The notes: generated by a model not told the origin, from the letters alone. Numbered from the stretch's first letter, positions 8,304 through 16,648 are shown. The stretch: 64,000 bases of DNA from Alloalcanivorax marinus (GCF_016785095.1 NZ_JAEKJB010000004.1:142622-206621), one strand, 5' to 3'. Translations and numbers: made by a program.

Positions 8304-9485
8304 TTACACCGTGGCACTGGTTCCCAGGATCGCGGTGGACTGGCTCGATAGCGTCCCCCCGTTACCGTGCACGATGGCGGTGTTTGCTCCAGCGACCTGG
8401 CGCTCCTCGCCGTCACCACGCAACTGCCGTACAGCTTCGATGGTGGCGAAAATGCCGTACATGCCCGGGTGCCCCCAGGACAGACCACCGCCGTTGGTGT
8501 TTACCGGCAGCGAACCGCCTGGGCGTATATTTCCATCGGCGACAAAGGCACCCCCCTCCCCTTTTGCGCAAAATCCCAGGTCCTCGAGGAACAACACCGT
8601 GTTGATGGTGAAGGCGTCGTACAGTTCCGCGATGTCCATGTCGGCGGGGCCCAGTCCGGCCATCCGATAAGCCTGCTCACCGGATTGCCTGGCGGCGGTC
8701 ACGGTGAGGTCCGGCATTGATGAAATCTGCCGGTGCCAGACCGCCGTGCCACTGCCAAGCACATAAACCGGCGGTTTGGGCAGGTCGCGGGCACGCTCGC
8801 CACGTACCAGCACATAGGCGCCGCCACCATCGGTGACCAGACAAGAGTCACGTACCGTGAGCGGATCGGAAACCATGCGCGCGCCCAGCACGTCGGCTAC
8901 CGTGAGAGGGTCACGCATAAAGGCATCCGGGTTAAGGCGTGCCCACTGGCGCGCGGCTACCGCGACTTCCGCCAATTGCTCCCTGGTGGTGCCGAATTCA
9001 TGCATATGGCGAGAAGCCGCCAGCGCATAGGCGGACAATGGCAGCATCGGCTGGTACGGATGCTCGTAGGGTTGTGGGTCCATACGCCGGCGCGCCCTGG
9101 CCACTTCCTTGCGATTCAAGGTGGAAGTACGTTGCGCGCTGCCGTAGCACACCAGCACCGCGTCGCACTGCCCGGACTCCAGCGCCAACATGGCTGGCAT
9201 CAGATGCGCCACGAAGCTGGAGCCTCCGATCATGGTACCGTCGATAAAGCGGGCATTGATGCCCAGATGTTCCACCACCTCCATGGGCCACATGGTGGCC
9301 AGTACACTGGCGGTGCATACTCCGTCGATATCCTTCATGGTCAGACCGGCATCCGTCACCGCGCGACGGGCCGCGTTGGCGAGCAGGTCCATGTCGCTGT
9401 AGCCGGGGGATTCACCGCATCCAAAGGTAGCCACGCCGGCAATCGCGGTCTTGCCTCGTAGATGACTCAGGCTGGCGTTATTCAT
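8304..9485 (-). CDS. thiolase-like protein lacking both catalytic cysteines (possible aldolase, Ltp2-like)
   Basis: Thiolase-fold protein of 393 residues, clearly related to the enzyme at 3806-4990 but with a changed active site. The segment that should hold the nucleophilic Cys reads TMIGGSS (84-90). The C-terminal Cys motif is replaced by GNGGTLSS. GHP is kept in SWGHPGMYG. In actinobacterial Ltp2 the same kind of change turns the fold into a retro-aldolase working with a DUF35 partner. Here a DUF35 gene directly precedes and overlaps this one by 8 bp. ATG at 9485 was chosen because homology begins there. It probably cleaves a 3-hydroxyacyl-CoA; the substrate is unknown. Confidence 0.85.
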   Translation of the reverse strand: MNNASLSHLRGKTAIAGVATFGCGESPGYSDMDLLANAARRAVTDAGLTMKDIDGVCTASVLATMWPMEVVEHLGINARFIDGTMIGGSSFVAHLMPAMLALESGQCDAVLVCYGSAQRTSTLNRKEVARARRRMDPQPYEHPYQPMLPLSAYALAASRHMHEFGTTREQLAEVAVAARQWARLNPDAFMRDPLTVADVLGARMVSDPLTVRDSCLVTDGGGAYVLVRGERARDLPKPPVYVLGSGTAVWHRQISSMPDLTVTAARQSGEQAYRMAGLGPADMDIAELYDAFTINTVLFLEDLGFCAKGEGGAFVADGNIRPGGSLPVNTNGGGLSWGHPGMYGIFATIEAVRQLRGDGEERQVAGANTAIVHGNGGTLSSQSTAILGTSATV

Positions 9486-9903
9486 GATCTTTCTCCGGCT
9501 GTCGATCCACTTCCACCGCATCGAACAGCAGCACGCCCTGATCTTCCTCCACCGCCACCCGCGCACGAACCGGCTGACCAATACATACCGCGTCCGGGGA
9601 TAGCCCATCCACCCGACTCATCAATCTTGGCCCTTCCTCGAGGTCGATCAGGGCCACGTTGTAGTCACCGCCCGCCTCCTCCTTACGACGCACCGTGGTG
9701 GTGGCATAGACGGTACCCCGGCCACTGGGCGCGAACCAATGCAGGTCACCGCTACCGCAGGCCGGGCAGAGTTCACGGGGATAGAAAATAGCGCTATCGC
9801 AGTCCTGGCAGCGCTGAATCCGAAAGCGGCCGGCGGCCAGCGTCTCCGCGTAGACGCGGGCCGCCGGACCCGCCGGGTTGATGGCGTTGTCATTCATGGT
9901 CAT
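9478..9903 (-). CDS. DUF35 Zn-ribbon/OB-fold acyl-CoA-associated protein
   Basis: 141-residue protein with an N-terminal zinc ribbon (CQDC at about 33-36 and CPAC near 47-50) followed by an OB-fold of the DUF35 family. Members bind the CoA part of substrates and form tight complexes with thiolase-superfamily enzymes. GGAG lies 5 bp before ATG 9903. The gene overlaps the thiolase-like gene by 8 bp, which supports a stoichiometric complex of the two. It follows the MFE-type SDR by 19 bp. Confidence 0.9.
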   Translation of the reverse strand: MTMNDNAINPAGPAARVYAETLAAGRFRIQRCQDCDSAIFYPRELCPACGSGDLHWFAPSGRGTVYATTTVRRKEEAGGDYNVALIDLEEGPRLMSRVDGLSPDAVCIGQPVRARVAVEEDQGVLLFDAVEVDRQPEKDHE

Positions 9904-9922
9904 TGTTCTCCGGTAAGCGGAC

Positions 9923-10843
9923 TCAGATCGGGTCCCAGCAAAATACGTCGGCGGATTTATCGAGATCGTGGAAGCTGGCGCGCAGCGCCGGCAGCGCCTG
10001 GGACAACACCGTGTCCGGGGTCCAGCCGTCGCTGTTGTGTACCGAACGCACCGGACGAGGCTGGCTGATCAGGAATATCTCATTGTTGCGCACCGCGAAG
10101 ATCTGCCCGCTCACATCGGTGGTCTGATCGCCCATCAGAGCCACCGCCAAGGGCGCGATCTTGGCCGGCGTCATCCGCTTGAAGCGTTCCACGCGCTGTT
10201 TTTCCTCCTCGCTGTCCGCCGGTACGGAACCGGTCATACGGCTCCAGGCGAAGGGCGCGATGCAGTTTGAACGCACGTTGAAACGCTGCATGTCCAGGGC
10301 GATCGATTTGGACAGCGCGGCCACGCCCAGTTTGGCGGCGGAATAATTGGCCTGTCCCAAGTTGCCGATCAGCCCGGAGGTGGAAGTCATGTGCACGAAG
10401 GCGCCGCTTGCCTGAGCCTTGAAATGTGGCGCGGCGGCGCGGCTCATGTAGAAGGCACCGTACAAGTGCACCTTCAATACCGCATCCCATTCATCCACGC
10501 TCATCTTGTGAAAAAAACGGTCACGCAGAATACCCGCGTTGTTCACCACGCCATCGATGCGCCCGAAATGATCCAGAGCCATCTCTATGACGGCGTTCGC
10601 GCTGCTCGCTTCGGACACGCTATCAGTACTCGCCACCGCTTCACCTCCGGCGGCGCGGATCGCTTCCACCACCGCCTGGGCGGGGCCGTCGTCGGTGCCG
10701 TCGCCACTCAGGGACGCGCCGATATCGTTGACCACCACCCGCGCGCCAGCGGCCGCCATGGCCAGGGCGATGTCACGCCCAATACCGCCACCGGCGCCGG
10801 TGACCACCACCGCCTTGCCATCGAGCAAAGTGCTGTTCGACAT
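9923..10843 (-). CDS. SDR-family hydroxyacyl-CoA dehydrogenase, MFE-2-like
   Basis: Short-chain dehydrogenase of 306 residues, first gene of the leftward operon. TGAGGGIG binds the nucleotide, NNAG follows, and YSAAKLG carries Tyr-x3-Lys. The longer loop after VVNDIGA and the size resemble the dehydrogenase domain of peroxisomal multifunctional enzyme type 2 (17beta-HSD4). ATG at 10843 is preceded by GGAGAGGAG; the frame extends upstream but into the promoter region with the GTATAC repeats. Likely role is oxidation of a hydroxyacyl-CoA intermediate. Confidence 0.9.
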   Translation of the reverse strand: MSNSTLLDGKAVVVTGAGGGIGRDIALAMAAAGARVVVNDIGASLSGDGTDDGPAQAVVEAIRAAGGEAVASTDSVSEASSANAVIEMALDHFGRIDGVVNNAGILRDRFFHKMSVDEWDAVLKVHLYGAFYMSRAAAPHFKAQASGAFVHMTSTSGLIGNLGQANYSAAKLGVAALSKSIALDMQRFNVRSNCIAPFAWSRMTGSVPADSEEEKQRVERFKRMTPAKIAPLAVALMGDQTTDVSGQIFAVRNNEIFLISQPRPVRSVHNSDGWTPDTVLSQALPALRASFHDLDKSADVFCWDPI

Positions 10844-10898
10844 AACTCCTCTCCCGTTTCTTTTTTTGTCGATGTCACTTCTTGTTGAAGGATTTAAT

Positions 10899-10918
10899 GT
10901 ATACCGTATACAGTATAC
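10899..10918. promoter_or_regulatory. three GTATAC hexamers at 7-bp spacing (operator candidate)
   Basis: GTATAC occurs at 10899-10904, 10906-10911 and 10913-10918, each separated by one base. Every hexamer is itself palindromic, and neighbouring pairs form 13-bp dyads. The array lies in the 105-bp gap between the start of the leftward SDR gene (10843) and the rightward hydratase gene (10949). It is the natural place for a regulator that controls both operons. Confidence 0.6.
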
Positions 10919-10948
10919 GAAAGAAAGCAACGAAGAAAAGGAAGCCCG

Positions 10949-11788
10949 ATGGCTGCTGGTCAACCGCAAACCTGGCTCGGCGCCGAGCAGAACCAGACGG
11001 ACACGCTGGACCTCGGGGCGGTGGCCCGCGTGGCCGCTACCCTGGGAAGGGACACGCCGGACAAAGGTGATGCCCTGCCCTGGCTGTGGCATTGGGCCTT
11101 CTTCCAAGCGGCGGCACCGGCGGCAACGCTGTCCAACGACGGGCACCCCGAAGGCGGTGGCTTCCTGCCCCCCATGCCTGGCCTGCAGCGAATGTGGGCC
11201 GGCAGCCGGCTCACCTTCCAGCGCCCTTTACGGGTCGGCTTCCCGGCTCGCCGACACAGCCGGGTCCGGGACATCCAACGCAAGACCGGCCGCAACGCCG
11301 GGACCATGACGTTCGTGACCCTGGATCATCATTACGAGCAGGACGGCGAAGAAACGCTGCATGAACAGCAGGATCTGGTTTACCGCGAACCACGCCCCTT
11401 GCCCGCCCGGCCCGGCATCCCGCTGCCAGAGCTGCACTGGCGCCGCGACATCAAGCCGGACCCTGTGCTGCTGTTCCGTTATTCAGCGGTGACCTTCAAC
11501 AGCCACCGCATCCATTACGACTGGCCCTACGCCACTGGCGCCGAGGGTTACACCGGCCTGGTGGTGCACGGCCCGCTGATCGCGACCCTGGTGCTGGATG
11601 CCTTTCTCGACGCCCATCCGGGTGTCACACCCACGGGCTTCCAATTTCGTGGTCTGCGGCCACTGCTCTGCCCCGGCCAATTCGTGGTCGGTGGCATCCG
11701 GGAGGAACCGGGCCGGGCCCGCCTGTTCGCCGGCGATAGAGACGGCCAGTCGCAAACCGCCGAAGTGCATTTCAAGGAGACCCCGTGA
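10949..11788 (+). CDS. double-hotdog acyl-CoA hydratase, mesaconyl/itaconyl-CoA hydratase-like
   Basis: 279-residue protein with two fused hotdog domains (FAS1-like N-terminal, MaoC-like C-terminal). The active-site stretch FNSHRIHYDWPYA near residue 190 and YTGLVVHGPL just after it are hallmarks of the mesaconyl-C4-CoA/itaconyl-CoA hydratase group. It should hydrate a branched C5-dicarboxylyl-CoA, for example mesaconyl- or itaconyl-CoA to citramalyl-CoA. It is the first gene of the rightward operon. GGAAG precedes the ATG, and the stop overlaps the next start. The exact substrate isomer cannot be fixed from sequence. Confidence 0.82.
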   Translation: MAAGQPQTWLGAEQNQTDTLDLGAVARVAATLGRDTPDKGDALPWLWHWAFFQAAAPAATLSNDGHPEGGGFLPPMPGLQRMWAGSRLTFQRPLRVGFPARRHSRVRDIQRKTGRNAGTMTFVTLDHHYEQDGEETLHEQQDLVYREPRPLPARPGIPLPELHWRRDIKPDPVLLFRYSAVTFNSHRIHYDWPYATGAEGYTGLVVHGPLIATLVLDAFLDAHPGVTPTGFQFRGLRPLLCPGQFVVGGIREEPGRARLFAGDRDGQSQTAEVHFKETP

Positions 11789-13167
11789 TGAGCCGTCACA
11801 GCGAACATCTCACCGCCTTTCTGGCGGGCCTGCGTTTCGAGGACCTGCCCCAGCCCGTGGTGGCGCGCACCGAGGACCTGTTTCTCGACTGGCTCGGTTC
11901 TCTGCTGGCTGGTCGCTCGCAGCCACCGATTCCGCTTTTCTCTGGCTATGCCCGGCGCATGGGGCCAGGCACGGGGCGCTGCGAGAATCTGGTCGACGGT
12001 GGCACCACCTCACCCTATTTCGCCGCCCTGGTGAACGGTGCCGCTTCCCATGTGGTGGAGCAGGATGATCTACACAACAGTTCCGTGCTGCACCCCGCCA
12101 CGGTGGTGTTCCCCGCCGCCCTGGCACTGGCCCAGGATCAGGAACGCAACGGCCAGGCGCTGATCACGGCGGCGGTGGCGGGTTATGAAGCGGGTATTCG
12201 GATTGGTGAATTCCTGGGCCGCTCCCACTACCGCGTGTTTCATACCACCGGGACCGTGGGCACCCTGGCGGCGGCCGTGGCCGCCGGCAAGCTCCTGGGA
12301 CTGGATCAGAACGGCTTTACCCATCTGCTCGGCAGCGCCGGCACCCAGGCCTCCGGTCTGTGGGAATTCCTCCGTGACGCGGCGGATTCCAAGCAACTGC
12401 ACACCGGCAAAGCGGCGGCGGACGGCGTGCTCGCCGCCTGCCTCACGGCCGAGGGCCTCACCGGCGCCCGCGACATTCTGGAAGGCGATCAGGGGCTGGC
12501 CGCCGGCTTGTCGCGGGACGCCGACCCGGCGTTTCTCGACGACCGGCTCGGTGAACGCTGGGCCCTGGCCGAAACCTCCTTCAAATTCCACGCCTCCTGC
12601 CGACACACCCACCCGGCGGCGGACGCCCTGCTCGACCTGATGACTCGCGAACGACTGATGGCCGAGGACATCGTTAGCGTCACCGCTCGGGTCCACCAGG
12701 CGGCGCTGGATGTGCTCGGCCGGGTGGAGACGCCGCGCACCATTCATCAGGCGAAGTTCTCCATGGGCACGGTGCTGGCGTTGATCGCCCTGCATGGCCG
12801 CGCCGGCCTTGGCGAATTCCACCACATCCCCCTGGATAATCCGGCCGTGGCCGCGTTCCGGGACAAGGTGGGGATGATCCTGGACGCTGAGGTGGACGGT
12901 GCTTACCCGGCCCGGTGGCTGGGACGGATCACCGTGGAGACCACCGACGGGCGCCGCCTGCAAGGCGCCATCGACGAGCCCAAGGGCGACCCCGGCAATA
13001 CCCTTTCACGGGCGGAACTGGAGACGAAGTTCCGGCATCTGGCGGCCTTCGGGCAGGTCGATGCGACCCGCGCCGACGACCTTATCGCCCGGGTCTGGCG
13101 GCTTGGCGCCAACGGCCCGGTGCGTTTTCAGGCATACCAACAAGATCGGGAGAGACAAGATGGTTGA
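11788..13167 (+). CDS. MmgE/PrpD family protein
   Basis: 459-residue member of the family that includes 2-methylcitrate dehydratase and cis-aconitate decarboxylase. The N-terminal helical part carries the conserved acid/His stretch EQDDLHNSSVLHPA near residues 92-105, and a later SCRHTHPAADAL motif is typical of the family. ATG at 11788 overlaps the previous stop and is 7 bp from AAGGAGA; a GTG one codon earlier is also possible. In this operon it could make or isomerise the C5/C6 carboxylate that feeds the CoA-transferase. Which reaction is not evident. Confidence 0.82.
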   Translation: MSRHSEHLTAFLAGLRFEDLPQPVVARTEDLFLDWLGSLLAGRSQPPIPLFSGYARRMGPGTGRCENLVDGGTTSPYFAALVNGAASHVVEQDDLHNSSVLHPATVVFPAALALAQDQERNGQALITAAVAGYEAGIRIGEFLGRSHYRVFHTTGTVGTLAAAVAAGKLLGLDQNGFTHLLGSAGTQASGLWEFLRDAADSKQLHTGKAAADGVLAACLTAEGLTGARDILEGDQGLAAGLSRDADPAFLDDRLGERWALAETSFKFHASCRHTHPAADALLDLMTRERLMAEDIVSVTARVHQAALDVLGRVETPRTIHQAKFSMGTVLALIALHGRAGLGEFHHIPLDNPAVAAFRDKVGMILDAEVDGAYPARWLGRITVETTDGRRLQGAIDEPKGDPGNTLSRAELETKFRHLAAFGQVDATRADDLIARVWRLGANGPVRFQAYQQDRERQDG

Positions 13168-14323
13168 GTACGATGCACAGGCACTGGACGGCATTCGCGA
13201 CGGCGTTCGCGGTCTGTGTGAACGGTTCAGCGATGAATACTGGCGTGGCATCGACCGGGACAAGGGCTTCCCGGAAGAATTCGTCGCCGCGCTCACCGAG
13301 GCCGGCTGGCTGGCGGCGATGATCCCCGAGCAATATGGCGGCTCCGGCCTCGGCTTGGCGGAAGCCTCCGTGATCCTGGAGGAAGTGAATCGTTGTGGCG
13401 GCAACTCGGGCACCGTGCACGGCCAGATGTACAATATGTTCACGCTGCTACGCAATGGTTCCGAAGCCCAGAAGCGCGAGTACCTTCCCAGGCTGGCCAG
13501 CGGCGAGCTGCGCCTGCAATCCATGGGGGTCACCGAACCCACCACCGGCACCGATACCACCAGGATCAAGACCACCGCCATCCGCCGCGGCGACAAGTAT
13601 GTGATCAATGGCCAGAAAGTGTGGATCTCGCGCATCCAGTATTCGGATCTGATGATCCTGCTGGCGCGCACCACGCCGCTGGACCAGGTCAGCAAGAAAA
13701 CCGATGGCATGTCGATCTTCCTGGTCGACCTGCACCAGGCCATTGGCAACGGCCTCACCGTCCAGCCTATCGACAATATGGTGCACCATGTCACCAATGA
13801 GCTGTTCTTCGATGACCTGGAGATCCCGGCGGAAAATCTGATTGGCGAGGAAGGCAAGGGCTTTCGCTATATCCTCGATGGCCTCAACGCGGAACGCACC
13901 CTGATCGCCGCCGAGTGCATTGGCGATGGCCGCTGGTTCATCGACAAGGCCCGCCACTACGCTCGGGAACGGGAAGTGTTTGGCCGCCCCATCGGTCAGA
14001 ACCAGGGCATTCAGTTCCCGCTGGCGGAGGCACACATCGAGGTGGAAGCCGCCGACCTGATGCGCTGGCGCGCCTGCCGCGAATACGATTCCGGTATGCC
14101 CGCTGGCGCCAGCGCCAACATGGCCAAATACCTGGCCGCCAAGGCCTCCTGGGAGGCCGGCAACGCCTGCCTGCAAACCCATGGCGGTTTCGGGTTCGCC
14201 TGCGAATACGACGTCGAACGCAAGTTCCGCGAGACCCGTCTCTATCAAGTCGCGCCGATCTCGACCAACCTGATTCTGTCCTACGTGGCCGAGCATCTGC
14301 TCGAATTGCCACGCTCGTTCTGA
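13160..14323 (+). CDS. acyl-CoA dehydrogenase (possible methylsuccinyl-CoA-type)
   Basis: 387-residue FAD acyl-CoA dehydrogenase. The start ATG 13160 overlaps the PrpD-family stop by 8 bp. The substrate/FAD motifs (GVTEPTTGTDT, HGGFGFACEYDVERKFRE) are intact. The C-terminal catalytic Glu position of MCAD is not Glu (LYQVAPIST), while helix G has Glu in LNAERTL. In context with a mesaconyl-type hydratase and CitE lyase, oxidation of a methylsuccinyl-like acyl-CoA is the simplest proposal, but this is inferred from neighbours only. Confidence 0.85.
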   Translation: MVEYDAQALDGIRDGVRGLCERFSDEYWRGIDRDKGFPEEFVAALTEAGWLAAMIPEQYGGSGLGLAEASVILEEVNRCGGNSGTVHGQMYNMFTLLRNGSEAQKREYLPRLASGELRLQSMGVTEPTTGTDTTRIKTTAIRRGDKYVINGQKVWISRIQYSDLMILLARTTPLDQVSKKTDGMSIFLVDLHQAIGNGLTVQPIDNMVHHVTNELFFDDLEIPAENLIGEEGKGFRYILDGLNAERTLIAAECIGDGRWFIDKARHYAREREVFGRPIGQNQGIQFPLAEAHIEVEAADLMRWRACREYDSGMPAGASANMAKYLAAKASWEAGNACLQTHGGFGFACEYDVERKFRETRLYQVAPISTNLILSYVAEHLLELPRSF

Positions 14324-14345
14324 ACGCTGGCCAAGGAGACTCAAC

Positions 14346-15542
14346 ATGACCGATACCCCTTCACGGCCACTGGACGGCGTAACCGTGGTCAGCCTGGAAC
14401 ACGCCATCGCCGCGCCGTTCTGCACGCGGCAACTGGCGGACCTGGGCGCCAGGGTGATCAAGATCGAGCGTCCTGGCGTGGGCGATTTCGCGCGCGGCTA
14501 TGACGGGCGCGTACATGGACTGGCCTCCCACTTCGTGTGGACCAACCGCTCCAAGGAAAGCCTGACCCTGGATCTGAAACACGCCGACGCCACCCCCATA
14601 CTGGACGGCCTGCTGGCCGAGGCCGATGTGCTGGTACAGAACCTGGCGCCCGGCGCCGCCGCACGCATGGGACTAAGCTTCGACGCCCTGCATGAGCGTT
14701 TCCCGTCATTGATTGTCTGTGATATTTCCGGTTACGGCGAAGGCGGCCCCTACCAGCACAAGAAAGCCTATGACCTGCTGATCCAGAGCGAAGGCGGCTT
14801 TCTTTCGGTCACCGGCAACGGCGACGAGATGGCCAAGGCGGGCTGCTCGATCGCTGACATCGCTGCGGGCATGTACGCCTACAGCCATATCCTTTCCGCC
14901 TTGCTGATGCGCGAGCGAACCGGCAATGGCAGTCGCATCGAGGTCTCGATGCTGGAGAGTCTGGTGGAATGGATGAGCTATCCGCTCTATTACGCCTTCG
15001 AAGGCGCCGAACCGCCGCCACGCACCGGCGCCGCCCACGCCACCATTTACCCCTACGGGCCATTCGACACCGGCGACGGCGGCACCGTGATGCTGGGGCT
15101 GCAAAACGAACGGGAATGGAAGTTGTTCTGCGACAAGGTACTGCGGCAGGCGCCCCTGGCCGACGACGAGCGCTTCGCCTCCAACACCCTTCGAGTACGT
15201 CACCGGGCCGCGCTGAAGGCGGTGATTCTTACCGAATTCGCGAACCTGGACGCCGAAGAGGTACTGAAAAGGCTGGATCAAGCGGGCATCGCCAACGCCC
15301 ACGTCAACGACATGCACGGCGTGTGGCGCCATCCGCAACTGGCCGCCCGTGGCCGCTGGACGGAGATCGGCAGCCCGGCCGGGCCGTTGCCCGCCCTGCT
15401 GCCGCCCGGAGTCAGTAGTGACTGGATGCCGCGCATGGACGCGGTACCGGATCTGGGCGAACACAATGATGCCATCCTTACCGGCCTGGGCGTTGCCCAA
15501 GAGGAGCGGGACCGGCTACGACGGCAAGGAGTGATCGGATGA
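14346..15542 (+). CDS. family III CoA-transferase (CaiB/BaiF)
   Basis: 398-residue CoA-transferase that would move CoA between carboxylic acids, probably with succinyl-CoA as donor. The N-terminal Rossmann part shows LEHAIAAPFCTRQLADLGA and VIKIERPGVGD. The catalytic Asp is expected at Asp143 in AYDLLIQ. The domain-closing GNGSRIEVSMLESLVEW segment is also conserved. It lies 22 bp after the dehydrogenase and its stop overlaps the lyase start (ATGA). It is suited to activating a dicarboxylate such as mesaconate, itaconate or methylsuccinate; the acid is not determined. Confidence 0.88.
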   Translation: MTDTPSRPLDGVTVVSLEHAIAAPFCTRQLADLGARVIKIERPGVGDFARGYDGRVHGLASHFVWTNRSKESLTLDLKHADATPILDGLLAEADVLVQNLAPGAAARMGLSFDALHERFPSLIVCDISGYGEGGPYQHKKAYDLLIQSEGGFLSVTGNGDEMAKAGCSIADIAAGMYAYSHILSALLMRERTGNGSRIEVSMLESLVEWMSYPLYYAFEGAEPPPRTGAAHATIYPYGPFDTGDGGTVMLGLQNEREWKLFCDKVLRQAPLADDERFASNTLRVRHRAALKAVILTEFANLDAEEVLKRLDQAGIANAHVNDMHGVWRHPQLAARGRWTEIGSPAGPLPALLPPGVSSDWMPRMDAVPDLGEHNDAILTGLGVAQEERDRLRRQGVIG

Positions 15543-16366
15543 ACCATGATCAGTCTCCGGTACGCTCGGCGCTGTTCGTTCCCGCCAGCCGGCCGGAACG
15601 TATCGCCAAGGCCCGCGCCAGTGGCGCCGACGCGGTGATCGTGGACCTGGAGGACGCCCTGCCCCCGCGGCACAAGGACAGCGCCCGCCGGGCCCTGGCC
15701 GAGGCGCTCACCGACGATCCCGGCGGAGTGCCCTTATGGGTACGTGTTAACGCCGCCGGCAGCCCCTGGTTCGACGACGATCTGGCCCTGTGCGCAAGGC
15801 AACCGGCGATCCATGGCGTCATGCTCCCGAAAGCGGAGCGGCCCACCGATCTGGTCAAGGTCGCCACCCTGGGCAAGCCACTTTGGGCTCTGGTGGAAAG
15901 CGCCGCCGGAGTCCTCGCGCTGCCGGAGCTGACCGCCACACGGGGCCTGGAGCGGCTCGCCTTCGGAGCCCTGGACAGCGCCCTCGATCTGAGCCTGGAG
16001 GACGGCAGCGAAGGCGCCACCACGGTACTCGACCAACTGCGCGTGCAAATACTGCTGCACAGTCGGGCGCGAGGCCTGGCACCGCCCTTGGAAAGCGTGG
16101 TGGCCGAGTTCCGGGATCCGCGGCCGTTGCGCCGCCGCGCGAACCTGGCGGCGCAGATGGGCTTCGGTGGCATGCTTTGCATCCATCCCACGCAGATCCC
16201 GCCGGTGCACGCGGCCTTTGCCATTGATGAAGCCCGGCGGGACTGGGCACGACGGGTGCTCCAGGCCGCCGAACAGCAGCCTCCACCGTTTCAGTTGGAG
16301 GGCGAGATGATCGACGAACCGGTGATCCGCCGCGCCCATCGATGGCTGGGGTCGATCAGCGGCTGA
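15539..16366 (+). CDS. HpcH/HpaI-CitE family lyase (citramalyl/malyl-CoA lyase-like)
   Basis: 275-residue TIM-barrel lyase of the CitE group. RSALFVPASRPERIAKA opens the barrel, VDLEDALPP supplies a metal ligand, LVESAAGV another, and CIHPTQI lies near residue 220. Related enzymes split citramalyl-CoA into acetyl-CoA and pyruvate, or beta-methylmalyl-CoA into propionyl-CoA and glyoxylate. It is the last gene of the rightward operon, coupled to the CoA-transferase by ATGA, and would release central metabolites from the hydrated C5 intermediate. Confidence 0.85.
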   Translation: MNHDQSPVRSALFVPASRPERIAKARASGADAVIVDLEDALPPRHKDSARRALAEALTDDPGGVPLWVRVNAAGSPWFDDDLALCARQPAIHGVMLPKAERPTDLVKVATLGKPLWALVESAAGVLALPELTATRGLERLAFGALDSALDLSLEDGSEGATTVLDQLRVQILLHSRARGLAPPLESVVAEFRDPRPLRRRANLAAQMGFGGMLCIHPTQIPPVHAAFAIDEARRDWARRVLQAAEQQPPPFQLEGEMIDEPVIRRAHRWLGSISG

Positions 16367-16648
16367 TCAGCCCTTCAGAGCAAACAGCTTCACATCCGGG
16401 CGGCCGGCCAGCAGGCCCTTGAGGCCCTCGCCCAACTCCTTCATGTGCTCCCGGTGGGCCTGCAACGCCGCTTCGTCGGTGTATTGCTCGTAAATCAGCA
16501 GGGTGTCGGCGTCGTCCAGGGACTGATGCACCAGGTAGCAATGGTTGCCCTCTTCCTTGACTACCTCGGTGGCGATTTTCTGCATGGCGGCGACCAGGGC
16601 ATCGCCCTGCCCCGGGGCGGCGGTCATCACTGCGGTAATACCGATCAT
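16367..16648 (-). CDS. antibiotic biosynthesis monooxygenase (ABM) domain protein
   Basis: Small dimeric ferredoxin-like alpha+beta protein of 93 residues of the ABM/YgiN type, with the typical C-Y-x-V-H and YEQYTDEAAL...H segments. YgiN relatives are quinol monooxygenases, but many family members lack a known activity. ATG at 16648 follows GGGAGAG. It is convergent with the CitE-type gene, whose stop ends one base before this gene's stop, and stands alone downstream of the NicX-like gene's terminator. Confidence 0.8.
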   Translation of the reverse strand: MIGITAVMTAAPGQGDALVAAMQKIATEVVKEEGNHCYLVHQSLDDADTLLIYEQYTDEAALQAHREHMKELGEGLKGLLAGRPDVKLFALKG

